Assembly: GCF_001730305.1 (NCBI RefSeq)
Contig: NZ_MIJY01000001.1
Location: 62,001 to 126,000, forward strand
Direction of reading: 5' to 3'
Source of the DNA: Enterococcus termitis
GTDB lineage: Bacteria; Bacillota; Bacilli; Lactobacillales; Enterococcaceae
Length of the DNA stretch: 64,000 nucleotides
In this document: positions 34,575 through 43,199 of the stretch, piece after piece
How the letters are laid out: each line of letters opens with the position of its first letter
How positions within the stretch are numbered: the first letter of the stretch is position 1
Notes under the pieces: model-generated
Told to the model about the DNA's origin: nothing
The model's database searches: none
The model's input: only the letters and a program-made list of their open reading frames with translations
Program-made: the position numbers and the translations under genes

Positions 34575-35762
34575 ATGGAAAGAGAGATTCGTCGTATCGG
34601 AAAAACAGAAATAGATGAAATGTTCGATTTAGCTGCCTATGCATTTAATGCTGAGAAAACAGAAAAGCGTAAGGAGCATTTTGAGCAGATCATAACAAAT
34701 TCACAAAACTATGGTTGTTTTTCGGAGGGGAAATTGATGAGCCAAGTGGTTTCCACGCCATTTAAAGTCGCTTTTCATGGGGCTGTTTATCCTATGGCGG
34801 GAATTGGTTGTGTTTCTTCTTATCCAGAATATCGTGGACAAGGAGCTATTTCTGCAATCATGTCAAAATTACTGTCTGATTTGGCGGCGCAGGAGGTTGC
34901 ACTTGCTTATTTAGCGCCATTTTCGTACCCTTTTTACCGCAAATATGGATTTGAACAGCTATTTGAGCAAATCAGCTATACAATCAAAGCATCAGACTGG
35001 CCGAATGTAAGCGTTGGATCGGGTAAAATGAAGCGAGTGACATTTGAGGAAATCAAACCGATTTGTCAAAGGATCTATGCCAGCTTAGAAAAAAATCAGC
35101 GCGGTGGAATGATTCGAGAAGCTTGGTGGTTAGACTATAGTATCGGATCGGATGATAAAAATCGTTTCGCCGTTTATGAAGATGAATCTGGAACGCCTGC
35201 AGGATATATAATCTATCAATCAAATGTGGAACGTTTTACAATCAAGGAATGGGGCTTTTTAACGAAGCAGGCATTTCAAGCAATCATTGGTTTTATTGGT
35301 TCTCATAACGGCTCTTCAAAAGAATTCTATCTTGAAACAGGATTTACAGGACAAAATTTCAGCTACTTGATGCCTGCACCCCTAATTGACATGAAGGTTA
35401 CACCTTTCATGATGGGAAGAATCGTCGCTATGGATTCTTTTTTGAGTATGTATCCTTTTGCTTTAGGGAAAGAAGAGACATATTATCTAAAGGTTGAAGA
35501 CACATATGCTTCATGGAATGAGGGAATCTGGAAGCTGATGATCGATGCGAGTGGAAAAGGCACAGTGAAAAAATGTTCAGAGGAATTCATTGCTACTGAG
35601 GTGCTTAGCGGTACAATTCAAACTTGGACACAGTTTTTTATGGGCTATCGTACAGGCGAAGATCTACTCTTTTATGAAAAAATTCTGGGTGCTGCTGATC
35701 TTTTGCATTCTCTAGAACGAAGAGTCGTCAAAACGGTTCCTGTTTTAGAAGAATATTTTTAG
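34575..35762 (+). CDS. Eis-like GNAT acetyltransferase
   Basis: A 395-residue acetyltransferase of the Eis group. The N-terminal GNAT domain has the acetyl-CoA loop in YPEYRGQGAISAIMSKLL (near residue 90) and a following YPFYRKYGFE. A second GNAT-like region and a C-terminal SCP2-like domain (from about residue 290, with the final LEEYF carboxylate typical of Eis) complete the family layout and length. Relatives acetylate aminoglycosides or peptides on several amines. The natural substrate here is unknown. GAGGTGA precedes the ATG. Confidence 0.88.
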   Translation: MEREIRRIGKTEIDEMFDLAAYAFNAEKTEKRKEHFEQIITNSQNYGCFSEGKLMSQVVSTPFKVAFHGAVYPMAGIGCVSSYPEYRGQGAISAIMSKLLSDLAAQEVALAYLAPFSYPFYRKYGFEQLFEQISYTIKASDWPNVSVGSGKMKRVTFEEIKPICQRIYASLEKNQRGGMIREAWWLDYSIGSDDKNRFAVYEDESGTPAGYIIYQSNVERFTIKEWGFLTKQAFQAIIGFIGSHNGSSKEFYLETGFTGQNFSYLMPAPLIDMKVTPFMMGRIVAMDSFLSMYPFALGKEETYYLKVEDTYASWNEGIWKLMIDASGKGTVKKCSEEFIATEVLSGTIQTWTQFFMGYRTGEDLLFYEKILGAADLLHSLERRVVKTVPVLEEYF

Positions 35763-35783
35763 AGAAGTTGGATTTGTATGATT

Positions 35784-35835
35784 GAAGTCTTTTTAATCTA
35801 TGCTGCTTAGTATTGACATAGGTTAAAAAGACTTC
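35784..35835 (+). terminator. Long inverted repeat, possible terminator of the Eis-like gene
   Basis: A 19-bp stem with one wobble (35784-35802 with 35817-35835), 21 bp after the stop. No clear U-run follows, so it may stabilise the transcript end or act weakly. Confidence 0.5.
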
Positions 35836-35927
35836 TAAAATGAATAACAGATATTTTTTTAGGCGAATAACTGCACAATTATCATTTTATTTTTATAAAA
35901 ATGGTAAGAAGTGTTTGCCAGATATAT

Positions 35928-36001
35928 GTCCTCGTACCTCAGTAGGATAGAGGGACCGCCTCCTAAGCGGTACGTCGCAGGTTCAATTCCTGTCGGGGAC
36001 G
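35928..36001 (+). tRNA. tRNA-Arg (anticodon CCT)
   Basis: The cloverleaf closes well. The acceptor stem is GTCCTCG with CGGGGAC (one G-U pair) and a G discriminator at 36001. The anticodon arm ACCGC-CTCCTAA-GCGGT gives anticodon CCT (35962-35964), which reads AGG. The T arm is GCAGG-TTCAATT-CCTGT. CCA is not encoded. It stands alone rather than in a tRNA cluster. Confidence 0.95.
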
Positions 36002-36002
36002 T

Positions 36003-36053
36003 CAAACAGAAAAGCCAAATCCTTTATTACAAAGGATTTGGCTTTTCTGTTTG
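36003..36053 (+). terminator. Terminator after tRNA-Arg: 23-bp perfect inverted repeat
   Basis: CAAACAGAAAAGCCAAATCC at its start; arms 36003-36025 and 36031-36053 pair perfectly around a 5-base loop, beginning two bases after the tRNA. It is unusually long for a terminator and lacks a strong U-run beyond the arm, which itself contains TTTT. Confidence 0.7.
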
Positions 36054-36132
36054 ATGAAATGTTCTGTTTTTCTCATTATTTTTAATAGATACATAGAAAA
36101 ATGAAAAAAATTTTTTAGGATCACTATTGTAA

Positions 36133-36138
36133 TATAAT
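36133..36138 (+). promoter_or_regulatory. Candidate -10 box of the ChW-repeat gene
   Basis: TATAAT lies 50 bp before the start codon. The -35 region is an A/T run without a clear hexamer. Confidence 0.4.
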
Positions 36139-36187
36139 GAGTAAGTATTATATACTTATGAAGATACAACGAAAGGAATGTGAGAAG

Positions 36188-37039
36188 ATGAAAAAGGTTA
36201 GTTTGTTATTTTTAGGTTTAATAGGGATTGCAGTGTTCGGTACATCAAGTGCTCATGCAGAAGAAGAGATTACTGTTACTCCTTATACTGATTTCCAAAG
36301 TGAGAGCGTTTTAGAAGATGAGACATTGGACTCTATTGCACCAGCAAGTCGTGCTGCCGGAGTATCTGATGTAACCTATCGTACCCATGTGCAAGATGTC
36401 GGTTGGCAAGGCTGGAAGAAAAATGCACAGGTATCAGGAACTTCAGGAAAGAAAAAACGTTTAGAAGCAATTCAACTAAAAGTTAATTCAGGTTATACTG
36501 GCGATATCCAATACCGTACACACGTCCAAGATATCGGTTGGCAAGCATGGAAAAAGAATGGTCAAACTTCAGGAACCTCTGGACAAAAGAAACGTTTAGA
36601 AGCGATCCAAATCAAATTGACAGGTCAATTAGCACAAGTTTATGATGTATTTTATCGTGTGCATGCACAAGAATTTGGCTGGATGGGCTGGGAAAAAGGC
36701 GGTCTGCCTGCAGGAACATCTAGATATTCTTATCGTCTAGAAGCGATCGAAATCAAACTTGTACCTAAGAAAAATTACACATCAATCAATTATTCAGCTA
36801 AAACATCATATAGAGAAAATAAAAAATATGCTGGTGAATTAGATGCTAAAAAATTAGGTATACCGACTTCTTATTTAAATAATGGCTTAAAACTTTTCAA
36901 AGATGCTAAATCTGTTGAAGCATTTGCATGGTCAGTATTGAATGATAAGAACCGTAAAGCAGTCCAATGTAGAACATATGTTATCACAAGAGGACTTAAA
37001 ACGATCGGTTATACTGCAGAGTTTTACTTCCCATATTAA
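36188..37039 (+). CDS. Secreted protein with three ChW (clostridial hydrophobic W) repeats
   Basis: A 283-residue exported protein. The signal peptide (MKKVSLLFLGLIGIAVFGTS, ending AHAEE) is followed by an acidic linker and three ~45-residue ChW repeats (~residues 60-195), each with H(V/A)Q(D/E)xGWxxW, GTS and a final RLEAIxIKL. The last ~85 residues (from YTSINYSAKTSY) form a unique domain I do not recognise. ChW repeats are thought to bind cell-surface glycans or act in cell-cell contact. I start at ATG 36188 because the signal peptide begins there, with AAAGGA upstream; an in-frame ATG at 36137 is at the -10 element. Confidence 0.85.
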   Translation: MKKVSLLFLGLIGIAVFGTSSAHAEEEITVTPYTDFQSESVLEDETLDSIAPASRAAGVSDVTYRTHVQDVGWQGWKKNAQVSGTSGKKKRLEAIQLKVNSGYTGDIQYRTHVQDIGWQAWKKNGQTSGTSGQKKRLEAIQIKLTGQLAQVYDVFYRVHAQEFGWMGWEKGGLPAGTSRYSYRLEAIEIKLVPKKNYTSINYSAKTSYRENKKYAGELDAKKLGIPTSYLNNGLKLFKDAKSVEAFAWSVLNDKNRKAVQCRTYVITRGLKTIGYTAEFYFPY

Positions 37040-37086
37040 AAAAACAGAACCTGTGAAGCAGATAATCATGCTTCACAGGTTCTTTG
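37038..37086. terminator. Bidirectional terminator (ChW gene / aminopeptidase)
   Basis: A perfect 15-bp stem on AGAACCTGTGAAGCA (37046-37060 with 37069-37083), with an A-run before it. It serves the convergent genes on both sides. Confidence 0.8.
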
Positions 37087-37103
37087 ATTTTATTAATAGA
37101 TAT

Positions 37104-38342
37104 TTATGCCCAGTCTCCGTTACGGAAGATTGGCACCGTTGTACCGTCTTCTCGAATACCATCAATATTCATTTGATTTGAGCCGATCATGAAATCAACG
37201 TGAGTCTGACTACGGTTCAATCCTGCTTCTTTTAACTCTTCTTCTGTCATTTCTGTTCCGCCTTGTACATTAAAAGCATATGCAGACCCGAATGCTAAAT
37301 GATTTGAAGCATTTTCGTCGAACAACGTATTATAAAATGTAATGCCTGACTGAGAAATTGGTGATGGATCTGGCACCAATGCAACTTCTCCTAAATGACG
37401 TGCACCTTCATCCGTGTTAAGTAGTGTTTCTAATACCTCTTGACCTTGTTCAGCAGAAAAATCTATGACTTTTCCTTCTTTAAAAGTAAATCTCATACCT
37501 GAGATCGTAGTGCCTGCATAACTTAACGGTTTTGTGCTTGAAACGACACCGTCAACGCGGCGAGAATCAGGTGCTGTAAAGACTTCTTCTGTCGGCATGT
37601 TTGCCATGAATTTTTCGCCACGGACATTATCACTACCAGCACCTTCCCATAGGTGATTTTTTGGTAAGCCGATGACTAAGTCGGTACCTGGCGCTGTATA
37701 GTGTAAAGCACTGAACTGTTCTTTGTTCAATTCAGCCGCTTTAGCTGCTAGTTTTGTATCATGCGCCTGCCATGCTGCGACAGGATCTGCTTCGTACACA
37801 CGAGTTGTTTTAAAAATTTCATCCCAAAGAGCATCGATTTGTTGTTCACTGTCTGTTAGGTCAGGGAAAACCTTCGCTGCCCATTCTTTACCTGCAGCTG
37901 CTACAACAGTCCAGCTGACTTTATTTGCCTGAGTTGCTTTTCTTAAGCTCATCAAAGCTTTACCAGAAGCTGCTTGGAAAGAAGCCACACGCTCAGTATC
38001 TACTCCTGATAAAGCATCAGGATCTGCTGAAACGACGCTGATCCGACTAGCGCCTTTATTGACCCAATCATTCGTTTGATCTATTTTATATTGAGGAATA
38101 TTTTCCAGATAATCTTGATCGGCGTGTAATAAAAATTGACGTTGGATCTGATCATCCGCCCATTGGACGATGACTTCACCTGCACCTAATTTGTAGGCTT
38201 CTTTAGTGATTAGTCGTGCTAGAGGAGCTTGATCTACGCTGATTTGTAAAACCACACTCTGTCCTTTTTGAACGTTAACGCCAGTTTCTGCAATTAAGCG
38301 TGCATATTTTTCTAATGTTTCATCAAAATTTGGTAATGTCAT
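37104..38342 (-). CDS. pepS: M29-family aminopeptidase (PepS/AmpS)
   Basis: Metal-dependent cytoplasmic aminopeptidase, 412 residues, of the thermophilic aminopeptidase (M29) family. The N-terminus LPNFDETLEKYARLIAETGVNVQKGQSV is typical. Metal-site elements appear late: GEVALVPDPSPIS, NTLFDENASNHLAFG, GLNRSQTHVDFMIGS. PepS in lactic acid bacteria removes N-terminal residues such as Arg and aromatic ones from peptides. AGGAGG precedes the ATG. Monocistronic by position. Confidence 0.94.
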   Translation of the reverse strand: MTLPNFDETLEKYARLIAETGVNVQKGQSVVLQISVDQAPLARLITKEAYKLGAGEVIVQWADDQIQRQFLLHADQDYLENIPQYKIDQTNDWVNKGASRISVVSADPDALSGVDTERVASFQAASGKALMSLRKATQANKVSWTVVAAAGKEWAAKVFPDLTDSEQQIDALWDEIFKTTRVYEADPVAAWQAHDTKLAAKAAELNKEQFSALHYTAPGTDLVIGLPKNHLWEGAGSDNVRGEKFMANMPTEEVFTAPDSRRVDGVVSSTKPLSYAGTTISGMRFTFKEGKVIDFSAEQGQEVLETLLNTDEGARHLGEVALVPDPSPISQSGITFYNTLFDENASNHLAFGSAYAFNVQGGTEMTEEELKEAGLNRSQTHVDFMIGSNQMNIDGIREDGTTVPIFRNGDWA

Positions 38343-38512
38343 AAAGAAGCCTCCTAATTTTTCATTCGTTTGACTGTGAATATCATAACACGGAGTCTAG
38401 ATGAACTCAAACAATCCAGCAAGCATTTTTGCTTATTTATTTATAGCAAAAACCACGTGAAACTCACCTATAAGTGAATAAATAAAATAATTTGAAATAA
38501 AGGACTAGTATT

Positions 38513-38540
38513 TTGCAGAAAACTTAAATCATGTTACAAT
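38513..38540 (+). promoter_or_regulatory. Candidate sigma-A promoter of the TetR gene
   Basis: TTGCAG (38513-38518) and TACAAT (38535-38540) are 16 bp apart, 57 bp before the start codon. Confidence 0.5.
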
Positions 38541-38597
38541 AACTATAGTATTTATTTGGAAGCGTTGTAAAGGATAGGTAGAGGGGATTGAAGAATT

Positions 38598-39170
38598 ATG
38601 GCAAGAAAAAAAACGATTACTAAAGATCAGATTTTAAATGCTGCATACGAAGTAGTGGCCACGGAAGGCTTTTCGAAATTCACCGCACGCAACATTGCAA
38701 CCAAAATGAAATGTTCAACACAACCTATTTATTTAGAATTTAAAAACATGGAAGATTTAAAAGAAGAATTATTTGAAAAAATCCATCAATATTTGGCCAA
38801 TGAAGTATTTCCAGTTAAGCACACAGGGAATACGATTGTTGATCTAGCATTGAATTATATTCACTTTGCTAAAAATGAAAGTAAGCTGTATCGTGCGTTG
38901 TATTTAGAAGAATATGGCGGCGGTAAAAGAATGCAGGAGTTCTCTTACAATTACTTTTCAAATGCAGTTAAACAAGATTCAGTTTACGCTGAGTTAAATG
39001 ATACGGAGATCAATTCTTTGCATATGGGTACATGGATTGTTGCGACTGGGATAGCAGCGTTGATGACCTCTGGGATCATTCATCCAAGTGATGAGCAAAT
39101 CGAACGTTTAATGCTGGAAGCGATCGATCAAATTTTAGAACGTGAAACACCAATTGATATCGACAATTAA
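38598..39170 (+). CDS. TetR/AcrR-family transcriptional regulator
   Basis: A 190-residue regulator. The N-terminal HTH is clear: ITKDQILNAAYEVVATEGFSKFTARNIATKMKCSTQPIYLEF (residues 6-47). The C-terminal ~130 residues are helical and would bind a ligand and dimerise. The HTH variant with QPIYLEFKNMEDLK is common in Lactobacillales regulators. Its targets are unknown; both neighbours point toward or away from it as independent units. Confidence 0.9.
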   Translation: MARKKTITKDQILNAAYEVVATEGFSKFTARNIATKMKCSTQPIYLEFKNMEDLKEELFEKIHQYLANEVFPVKHTGNTIVDLALNYIHFAKNESKLYRALYLEEYGGGKRMQEFSYNYFSNAVKQDSVYAELNDTEINSLHMGTWIVATGIAALMTSGIIHPSDEQIERLMLEAIDQILERETPIDIDN

Positions 39171-39217
39171 AAATAGACTAGGAAAAACATCATGCGTGTT
39201 TTTTCTAGTCTATTTTT
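39169..39217. terminator. Bidirectional terminator (TetR gene / flavodoxin)
   Basis: A 21-bp stem with one wobble (39169-39189 with 39197-39217) has AAAAA at its left end and TTTTT at its right end, so it can stop both converging transcripts. It overlaps the TetR stop codon and ends 3 bp from the flavodoxin stop. Confidence 0.88.
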
Positions 39218-39219
39218 AA

Positions 39220-39663
39220 TTATTGAACAGCTTCTGCCAGCTTTTTAGCAAATGCTTCTAAGTTTTGAATATCTTCTTCTTCAGCTGCTAAATCAACTTT
39301 TACACTATCTGCACCTTTAGTTGCGCCGATTTTTGTGAAAACAGCTTCGAAGTCATCCACAGATTTACAAAAGTCATCATAGAATGTATCACCGGAACCA
39401 CACACGCCATACGTTTTTCCAGAAAGGTCGATTTCTTGTAATTCTTCATAAAAATCAACAATTTCGTCTGGTAATTCGCCATCACCATACGTATAGGTTG
39501 CGACAACACAGATGTCCGCATCTTCAAAATCTTCAGGATCAACTTGGGTACATTCGTTGATTTCAACTTCAATATCTAAATTTTCAAAAGCTTCAGCAAC
39601 GATATCTGCGATTTCTTCTGTATTTCCAGTCATGCTTGCATAAACGATTTTAGCTAAGGTCAT
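39220..39663 (-). CDS. Flavodoxin
   Basis: Small FMN electron carrier, 147 residues, of the short-chain type. The FMN-phosphate loop is SMTGNTEE (residues ~10-17); ATYTYGDGELPDE and GSGDTFYDDFC supply the isoalloxazine loops. The protein is strongly acidic, as usual. I start at ATG 39663 since GAAGGAGGA lies 9-17 bases upstream; an in-frame ATG at 39690 precedes that site. Partner enzymes are not nearby. Confidence 0.93.
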   Translation of the reverse strand: MTLAKIVYASMTGNTEEIADIVAEAFENLDIEVEINECTQVDPEDFEDADICVVATYTYGDGELPDEIVDFYEELQEIDLSGKTYGVCGSGDTFYDDFCKSVDDFEAVFTKIGATKGADSVKVDLAAEEEDIQNLEAFAKKLAEAVQ

Positions 39664-39979
39664 TAGAATTTCCTCCTTCAAGTAATACAATCTTGATTAT
39701 AGCAGAAGAGGGAAGGTCATGTAAATTACAAAATAAGTGATAAAAAAGAAGACTATTTATTCTCTTGTGACGAAAGAATAATTCTGTTGTTATGGACTAA
39801 AGGACCTAAGCAGGAAACTTTAAAAATGACTTTTCAGTGAAATTTTCCAAAATTATGATAAAATACTCTTAGTATAAAGATTATCTAGCTCTGTGGGCAG
39901 TCGCTATGAAAAAGATAAAGGATATTTTTCTACGAAATCAAGCTCACTCTGCGTTTAAATTTTAGGAGGACAATAGTCA
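39664..39979. other. 316-bp divergent intergenic region
   Basis: No gene is seen. It must hold the leftward flavodoxin promoter and the rightward map promoter. The best rightward match is TTTTCA (39831-39836), 17 bp, TATGAT (39854-39859), which would leave a leader of ~110 nt before map. Confidence 0.5.
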
Positions 39980-40744
39980 ATGATTACATTAAAATCACCA
40001 AGAGAAATTGAGATGATGGACGAATCTGGAGAATTACTAGCAGATGTGCATCGTCATTTACGTACGTTTATTAAACCAGGAGTTACAAGTTGGGATATTG
40101 AAGTCTATGTCAGAAACTTTATCGAAAGCCATGGAGGGATTGCTGCTCAAATTGGTTTTGAAGATTATAAATATGCTACGTGCTGTAGTATCAATGATGA
40201 AATCTGCCACGGTTTTCCAAGAAAGAAACCATTAAAAGATGGAGATTTGATCAAAGTAGATATGTGTATCGATTTAAAAGGAGCAGTCTCTGATTCTTGC
40301 TGGGCTTATGTGGTCGGTAACTCTACGCCGGAATTGGATCATTTGCTGGAAGTGACAAGAAAAGCTTTGTATCTAGGGATTGAACAAGCTCAGGTTGGGA
40401 ACCGGATCGGAGATATCGGGCACGCGATTCAAACCTACGTTGAAAGTGAAAACTTATCTGTTGTCAGAGATTTTGTTGGTCATGGTGTAGGACCAACGAT
40501 CCACGAAAGTCCTGTTATTCCACACTACGGAGAAGCGGGCAAAGGCTTACGTTTAAAAGAAGGCATGGTCATCACAATAGAGCCGATGGTCAATACGGGA
40601 ACATGGCGCATGAAAATGGATCCTAATGGCTGGACTGCGTATACATTGGACGGTGGTCTTAGCTGTCAGTTTGAACACACCTTAGCAATAACAAAAGAAG
40701 GACCAAGAATTTTGACTTCTCAAGGAGAAGAACTAACATACTAA
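39980..40744 (+). CDS. map: Methionine aminopeptidase, type I
   Basis: Removes the N-terminal Met from new proteins. The 254-residue product has the five metal ligands in their usual places: KVDMCIDL, AVSDSCWAYV, GHGVGPTIHES, ITIEPMV and the late QFEHTLAIT. The CSINDEICHGFP substrate-pocket segment is present. AGGAGGA precedes the ATG. The protein has a short insert (GTWRMKMDPNGWTAYTLDGG) usual in Firmicute MetAPs. It lies 24 bp before the YihY gene, so the two may be co-transcribed. Confidence 0.96.
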   Translation: MITLKSPREIEMMDESGELLADVHRHLRTFIKPGVTSWDIEVYVRNFIESHGGIAAQIGFEDYKYATCCSINDEICHGFPRKKPLKDGDLIKVDMCIDLKGAVSDSCWAYVVGNSTPELDHLLEVTRKALYLGIEQAQVGNRIGDIGHAIQTYVESENLSVVRDFVGHGVGPTIHESPVIPHYGEAGKGLRLKEGMVITIEPMVNTGTWRMKMDPNGWTAYTLDGGLSCQFEHTLAITKEGPRILTSQGEELTY

Positions 40745-40768
40745 AGAAAAACCATAGAGGAGAGCGTT

Positions 40769-41683
40769 ATGAAACTGGTGGACAAAGTAAAGAAGAATGA
40801 GAAATTAATGCGTTTCATTGAAACAACACAACACCGTATGGTTGATTCAGAAATCGGCAATACTTCGGTGGTCGTGGCTTATTACTTGCTTTTGTCCCTC
40901 TTTCCTTTATTGATAGCGGTGGGCAATATCCTGCCGTACTTACATATTGATCCAAATGATGTATTGCCATATATTGCAGAAGCAATACCCGAAACGATTT
41001 TTAACGACTTAAAATCTGCGATCCAATCACTTTTAACCCAACGTTCCGGGAGCTTGCTGTCTATTTCCGCTTTGACGGCTTTGTGGAGTGCTAGTCAAAG
41101 TATCAATGCTTTGCAAATCGCGATGAATAAAGCGTTTGGTGTTGAGCAGCGAAAAAACTTTATTATTGTTCGTTTGATGTCCTTGTTTGTGATCGTTTTA
41201 CTGCTGACCGCTGTAGTTGGTGTGGTCGGCGTCTTAGGGTTGGGAAAAACCATTTTGGATCTACTACAACCTATTTTTCATTTTTCAACTGATTTTATCG
41301 ATACCTTTCAAACGTTAAAATGGCCGATCACCTCTCTTGTTTTAATGGTCATTATGTGCTTGATTTATCGAGTTGTTCCAAATGCACGTTTAAATTTTCG
41401 TTCGATCATTCCCGGTGCTATTTTTTCAACAGTGGGTTGGATGCTGCTTTCGCAAGTGTTTGGGCTGTATATCAAGTATTTTAGCTCTAAGATTGCCAGC
41501 TATCAAATTATCGGAAGTTTCATTATTTTGATGCTGTGGTTGAATTTGGCGGCGACGATTATTATTTTAGGCGGGATCATCAATGCGGTGGTCAAAGAGT
41601 ACACTTCTAACGAGGGAATCCAGCATCGCTATGGCGCAATCAATCGATTAATGGATAAAATAAAAGAAAAAATCAAGAAATAG
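40769..41683 (+). CDS. YihY/BrkB-family inner-membrane protein
   Basis: A 304-residue polytopic protein with six hydrophobic segments. Family blocks are VVVAYYLLLSLFPLLIAVGN, SLLSISALTALWSASQSINALQIAMN, and ISFIILMLWLNLAATIIILGG near the C-terminus. The family was once called ribonuclease BN by mistake; its true function is not known. GAGGAGAG precedes the ATG. Basic C-terminal tail (IKEKIKK). Confidence 0.9.
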   Translation: MKLVDKVKKNEKLMRFIETTQHRMVDSEIGNTSVVVAYYLLLSLFPLLIAVGNILPYLHIDPNDVLPYIAEAIPETIFNDLKSAIQSLLTQRSGSLLSISALTALWSASQSINALQIAMNKAFGVEQRKNFIIVRLMSLFVIVLLLTAVVGVVGVLGLGKTILDLLQPIFHFSTDFIDTFQTLKWPITSLVLMVIMCLIYRVVPNARLNFRSIIPGAIFSTVGWMLLSQVFGLYIKYFSSKIASYQIIGSFIILMLWLNLAATIIILGGIINAVVKEYTSNEGIQHRYGAINRLMDKIKEKIKK

Positions 41684-41755
41684 CTGAACGTGATGAACGA
41701 AAGGTAATTTGTTGAGACCGTTTATCTAAGGAAGAATAGAAACACCTGTTCCAAC

Positions 41756-41783
41756 TTGTAAATGTGAAATGATTCGGTATAAT
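41756..41783 (+). promoter_or_regulatory. Sigma-A promoter of epaA
   Basis: TTGTAA (41756-41761) and TATAAT (41778-41783) are 16 bp apart. The start site would be near 41790, which rules out ATG 41789 and supports ATG 41816 as start codon. Confidence 0.65.
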
Positions 41784-41815
41784 ATACGATGTACATTAAG
41801 AAAGTAGGTTCCTTC

Positions 41816-42955
41816 ATGTCGATGTTTATTTACGAAATTGTTATTCGTCTTTTTTTGACGTTTATTTTATCATTGATTGTTACGCCAATCATTAAGCTAT
41901 TGGCTTTTAGAATAGGTGCATATGATGCGCCGGGGGAAAGAAGAGTCAACACGAAAAATATGCCGACTGCTGGTGGCTTAGGCATTTACTTTGTCTTTTC
42001 GTTTTCTTGTTTAGTTATGTTTCAATCGATTATTCCAACAGATTACATATTGCCGATCATATTAGCGGCAGGGATTGTTGTAGCAACTGGTTTAATTGAC
42101 GATATTTATGAATTATCGCCGAAGAAAAAAACATTAGGGATCCTTTTAGGAGCACTGGTGATCTATTTCTTTGGTAAAGATATCCGTATTGAAATGATTA
42201 CATTGCCGTTTTTAGGGCAGATCGACTTGAGCTGGTTTAGTTTACCATTGACCTTGTTTTGGATATTAGCAATCACAAATGCGATAAATTTGATCGATGG
42301 ATTAGACGGTTTAGCTTCAGGTGTGTCGATCATTAGTTTAGCAACGATAGGTGTTATTGGTTATTTTTTCCTTCATGCCAAAACTGTTTACATCCCTATC
42401 GTTATTTTTGTGTTAGTTGCGAGTATTGCAGGCTTTTTTCCGTATAATTTTTATCCGGCGAAAATCTTTTTAGGTGACACAGGTGCGCTCTTTTTAGGAT
42501 TCATGATTGCCGTTATGTCTTTACAAGGCTTAAAGAATGCTACTTTTATCACTGTGATCACACCGATGATCATTTTAGGAGTACCAATTACTGATACCGT
42601 TTATGCGATTATTCGGCGCTTAATGAATAAGCGGCCAATCTCCTCTGCGGACAAAATGCATTTGCATCATCGTTTACTGTCTTTAGGATTTACGCATAAA
42701 GGTGCGGTCATGACGATTTACGGTTTGGCGCTGGTTTTTTCTTTCGTGGCGCTGCTGTTTAGTTACGCTAGTCAATTGGCTTCGATTTTATTGATCGTAT
42801 TCAGTGCGATTGGGTTAGAATTGTTTATTGAAATGATCGGTCTGGTGGGTGAAAATCATCAACCGTTGATGTATATTTTGCGTATGTTTGGGAATCGGGA
42901 GTTTCGTCATCAACAGCTTGAAAAACGGTTGGGTAAACATTCTAAAAAAAAGTAA
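41816..42955 (+). CDS. epaA: TagO/WecA-type undecaprenyl-phosphate GlcNAc-1-phosphate transferase
   Basis: Membrane enzyme that loads GlcNAc-1-phosphate (or a related sugar) on undecaprenyl phosphate, the first step for wall teichoic acid or rhamnopolysaccharide. The 379-residue product has about ten helices and MraY/WecA motifs: GLIDDIYELSPKKK, NAINLIDGLDGLASG, YPAKIFLGDTGALFLG, and the His-rich loop SADKMHLHHRLLSLG. It stands at the left end of the rhamnopolysaccharide cluster, as epaA does in E. faecalis. The ATG at 41816 has a weak AAGTAGG site; ATG 41822 is an alternative. Confidence 0.93.
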   Translation: MSMFIYEIVIRLFLTFILSLIVTPIIKLLAFRIGAYDAPGERRVNTKNMPTAGGLGIYFVFSFSCLVMFQSIIPTDYILPIILAAGIVVATGLIDDIYELSPKKKTLGILLGALVIYFFGKDIRIEMITLPFLGQIDLSWFSLPLTLFWILAITNAINLIDGLDGLASGVSIISLATIGVIGYFFLHAKTVYIPIVIFVLVASIAGFFPYNFYPAKIFLGDTGALFLGFMIAVMSLQGLKNATFITVITPMIILGVPITDTVYAIIRRLMNKRPISSADKMHLHHRLLSLGFTHKGAVMTIYGLALVFSFVALLFSYASQLASILLIVFSAIGLELFIEMIGLVGENHQPLMYILRMFGNREFRHQQLEKRLGKHSKKK

Positions 42956-42972
42956 ATATGCCACATGAATCA

Positions 42973-43000
42973 TTGCTGAAATTTTCAGCTATGTTATAAT
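42973..43000 (+). promoter_or_regulatory. Sigma-A promoter before epaB
   Basis: TTGCTG (42973-42978) and a perfect TATAAT (42995-43000) are 16 bp apart. The leader of ~190 nt before epaB contains the hairpin at 43024-43055. Confidence 0.7.
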
Positions 43001-43023
43001 TTAGTCATTAAGTAAAATGAGAG

Positions 43024-43055
43024 AGCGGGACAAAACAGACAAGTTTTGCTCCGCT
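43024..43055 (+). repeat. GGGACAAAAC stem-loop repeat, copy 1
   Basis: AGCGGGACAAAAC (43024-43036) pairs with GTTTTGCTCCGCT (43043-43055). A related stem with the same central mismatch lies at 48232-48272. Here it stands about 20 nt after the presumed start of the epaB transcript and might attenuate it. Confidence 0.6.
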
Positions 43056-43199
43056 TTCATAAAATTTAAGCAAAAATTTAAAATACGTATTGTAAAGAAT
43101 AAACACTGAAAAGAATGATTGTAGGTGCTGATGAGGCCATGCAGGAGCGCTAAGAGCGACTATCTCATCACACTTTGATTTTTAACGAGGGGCAAAAAT

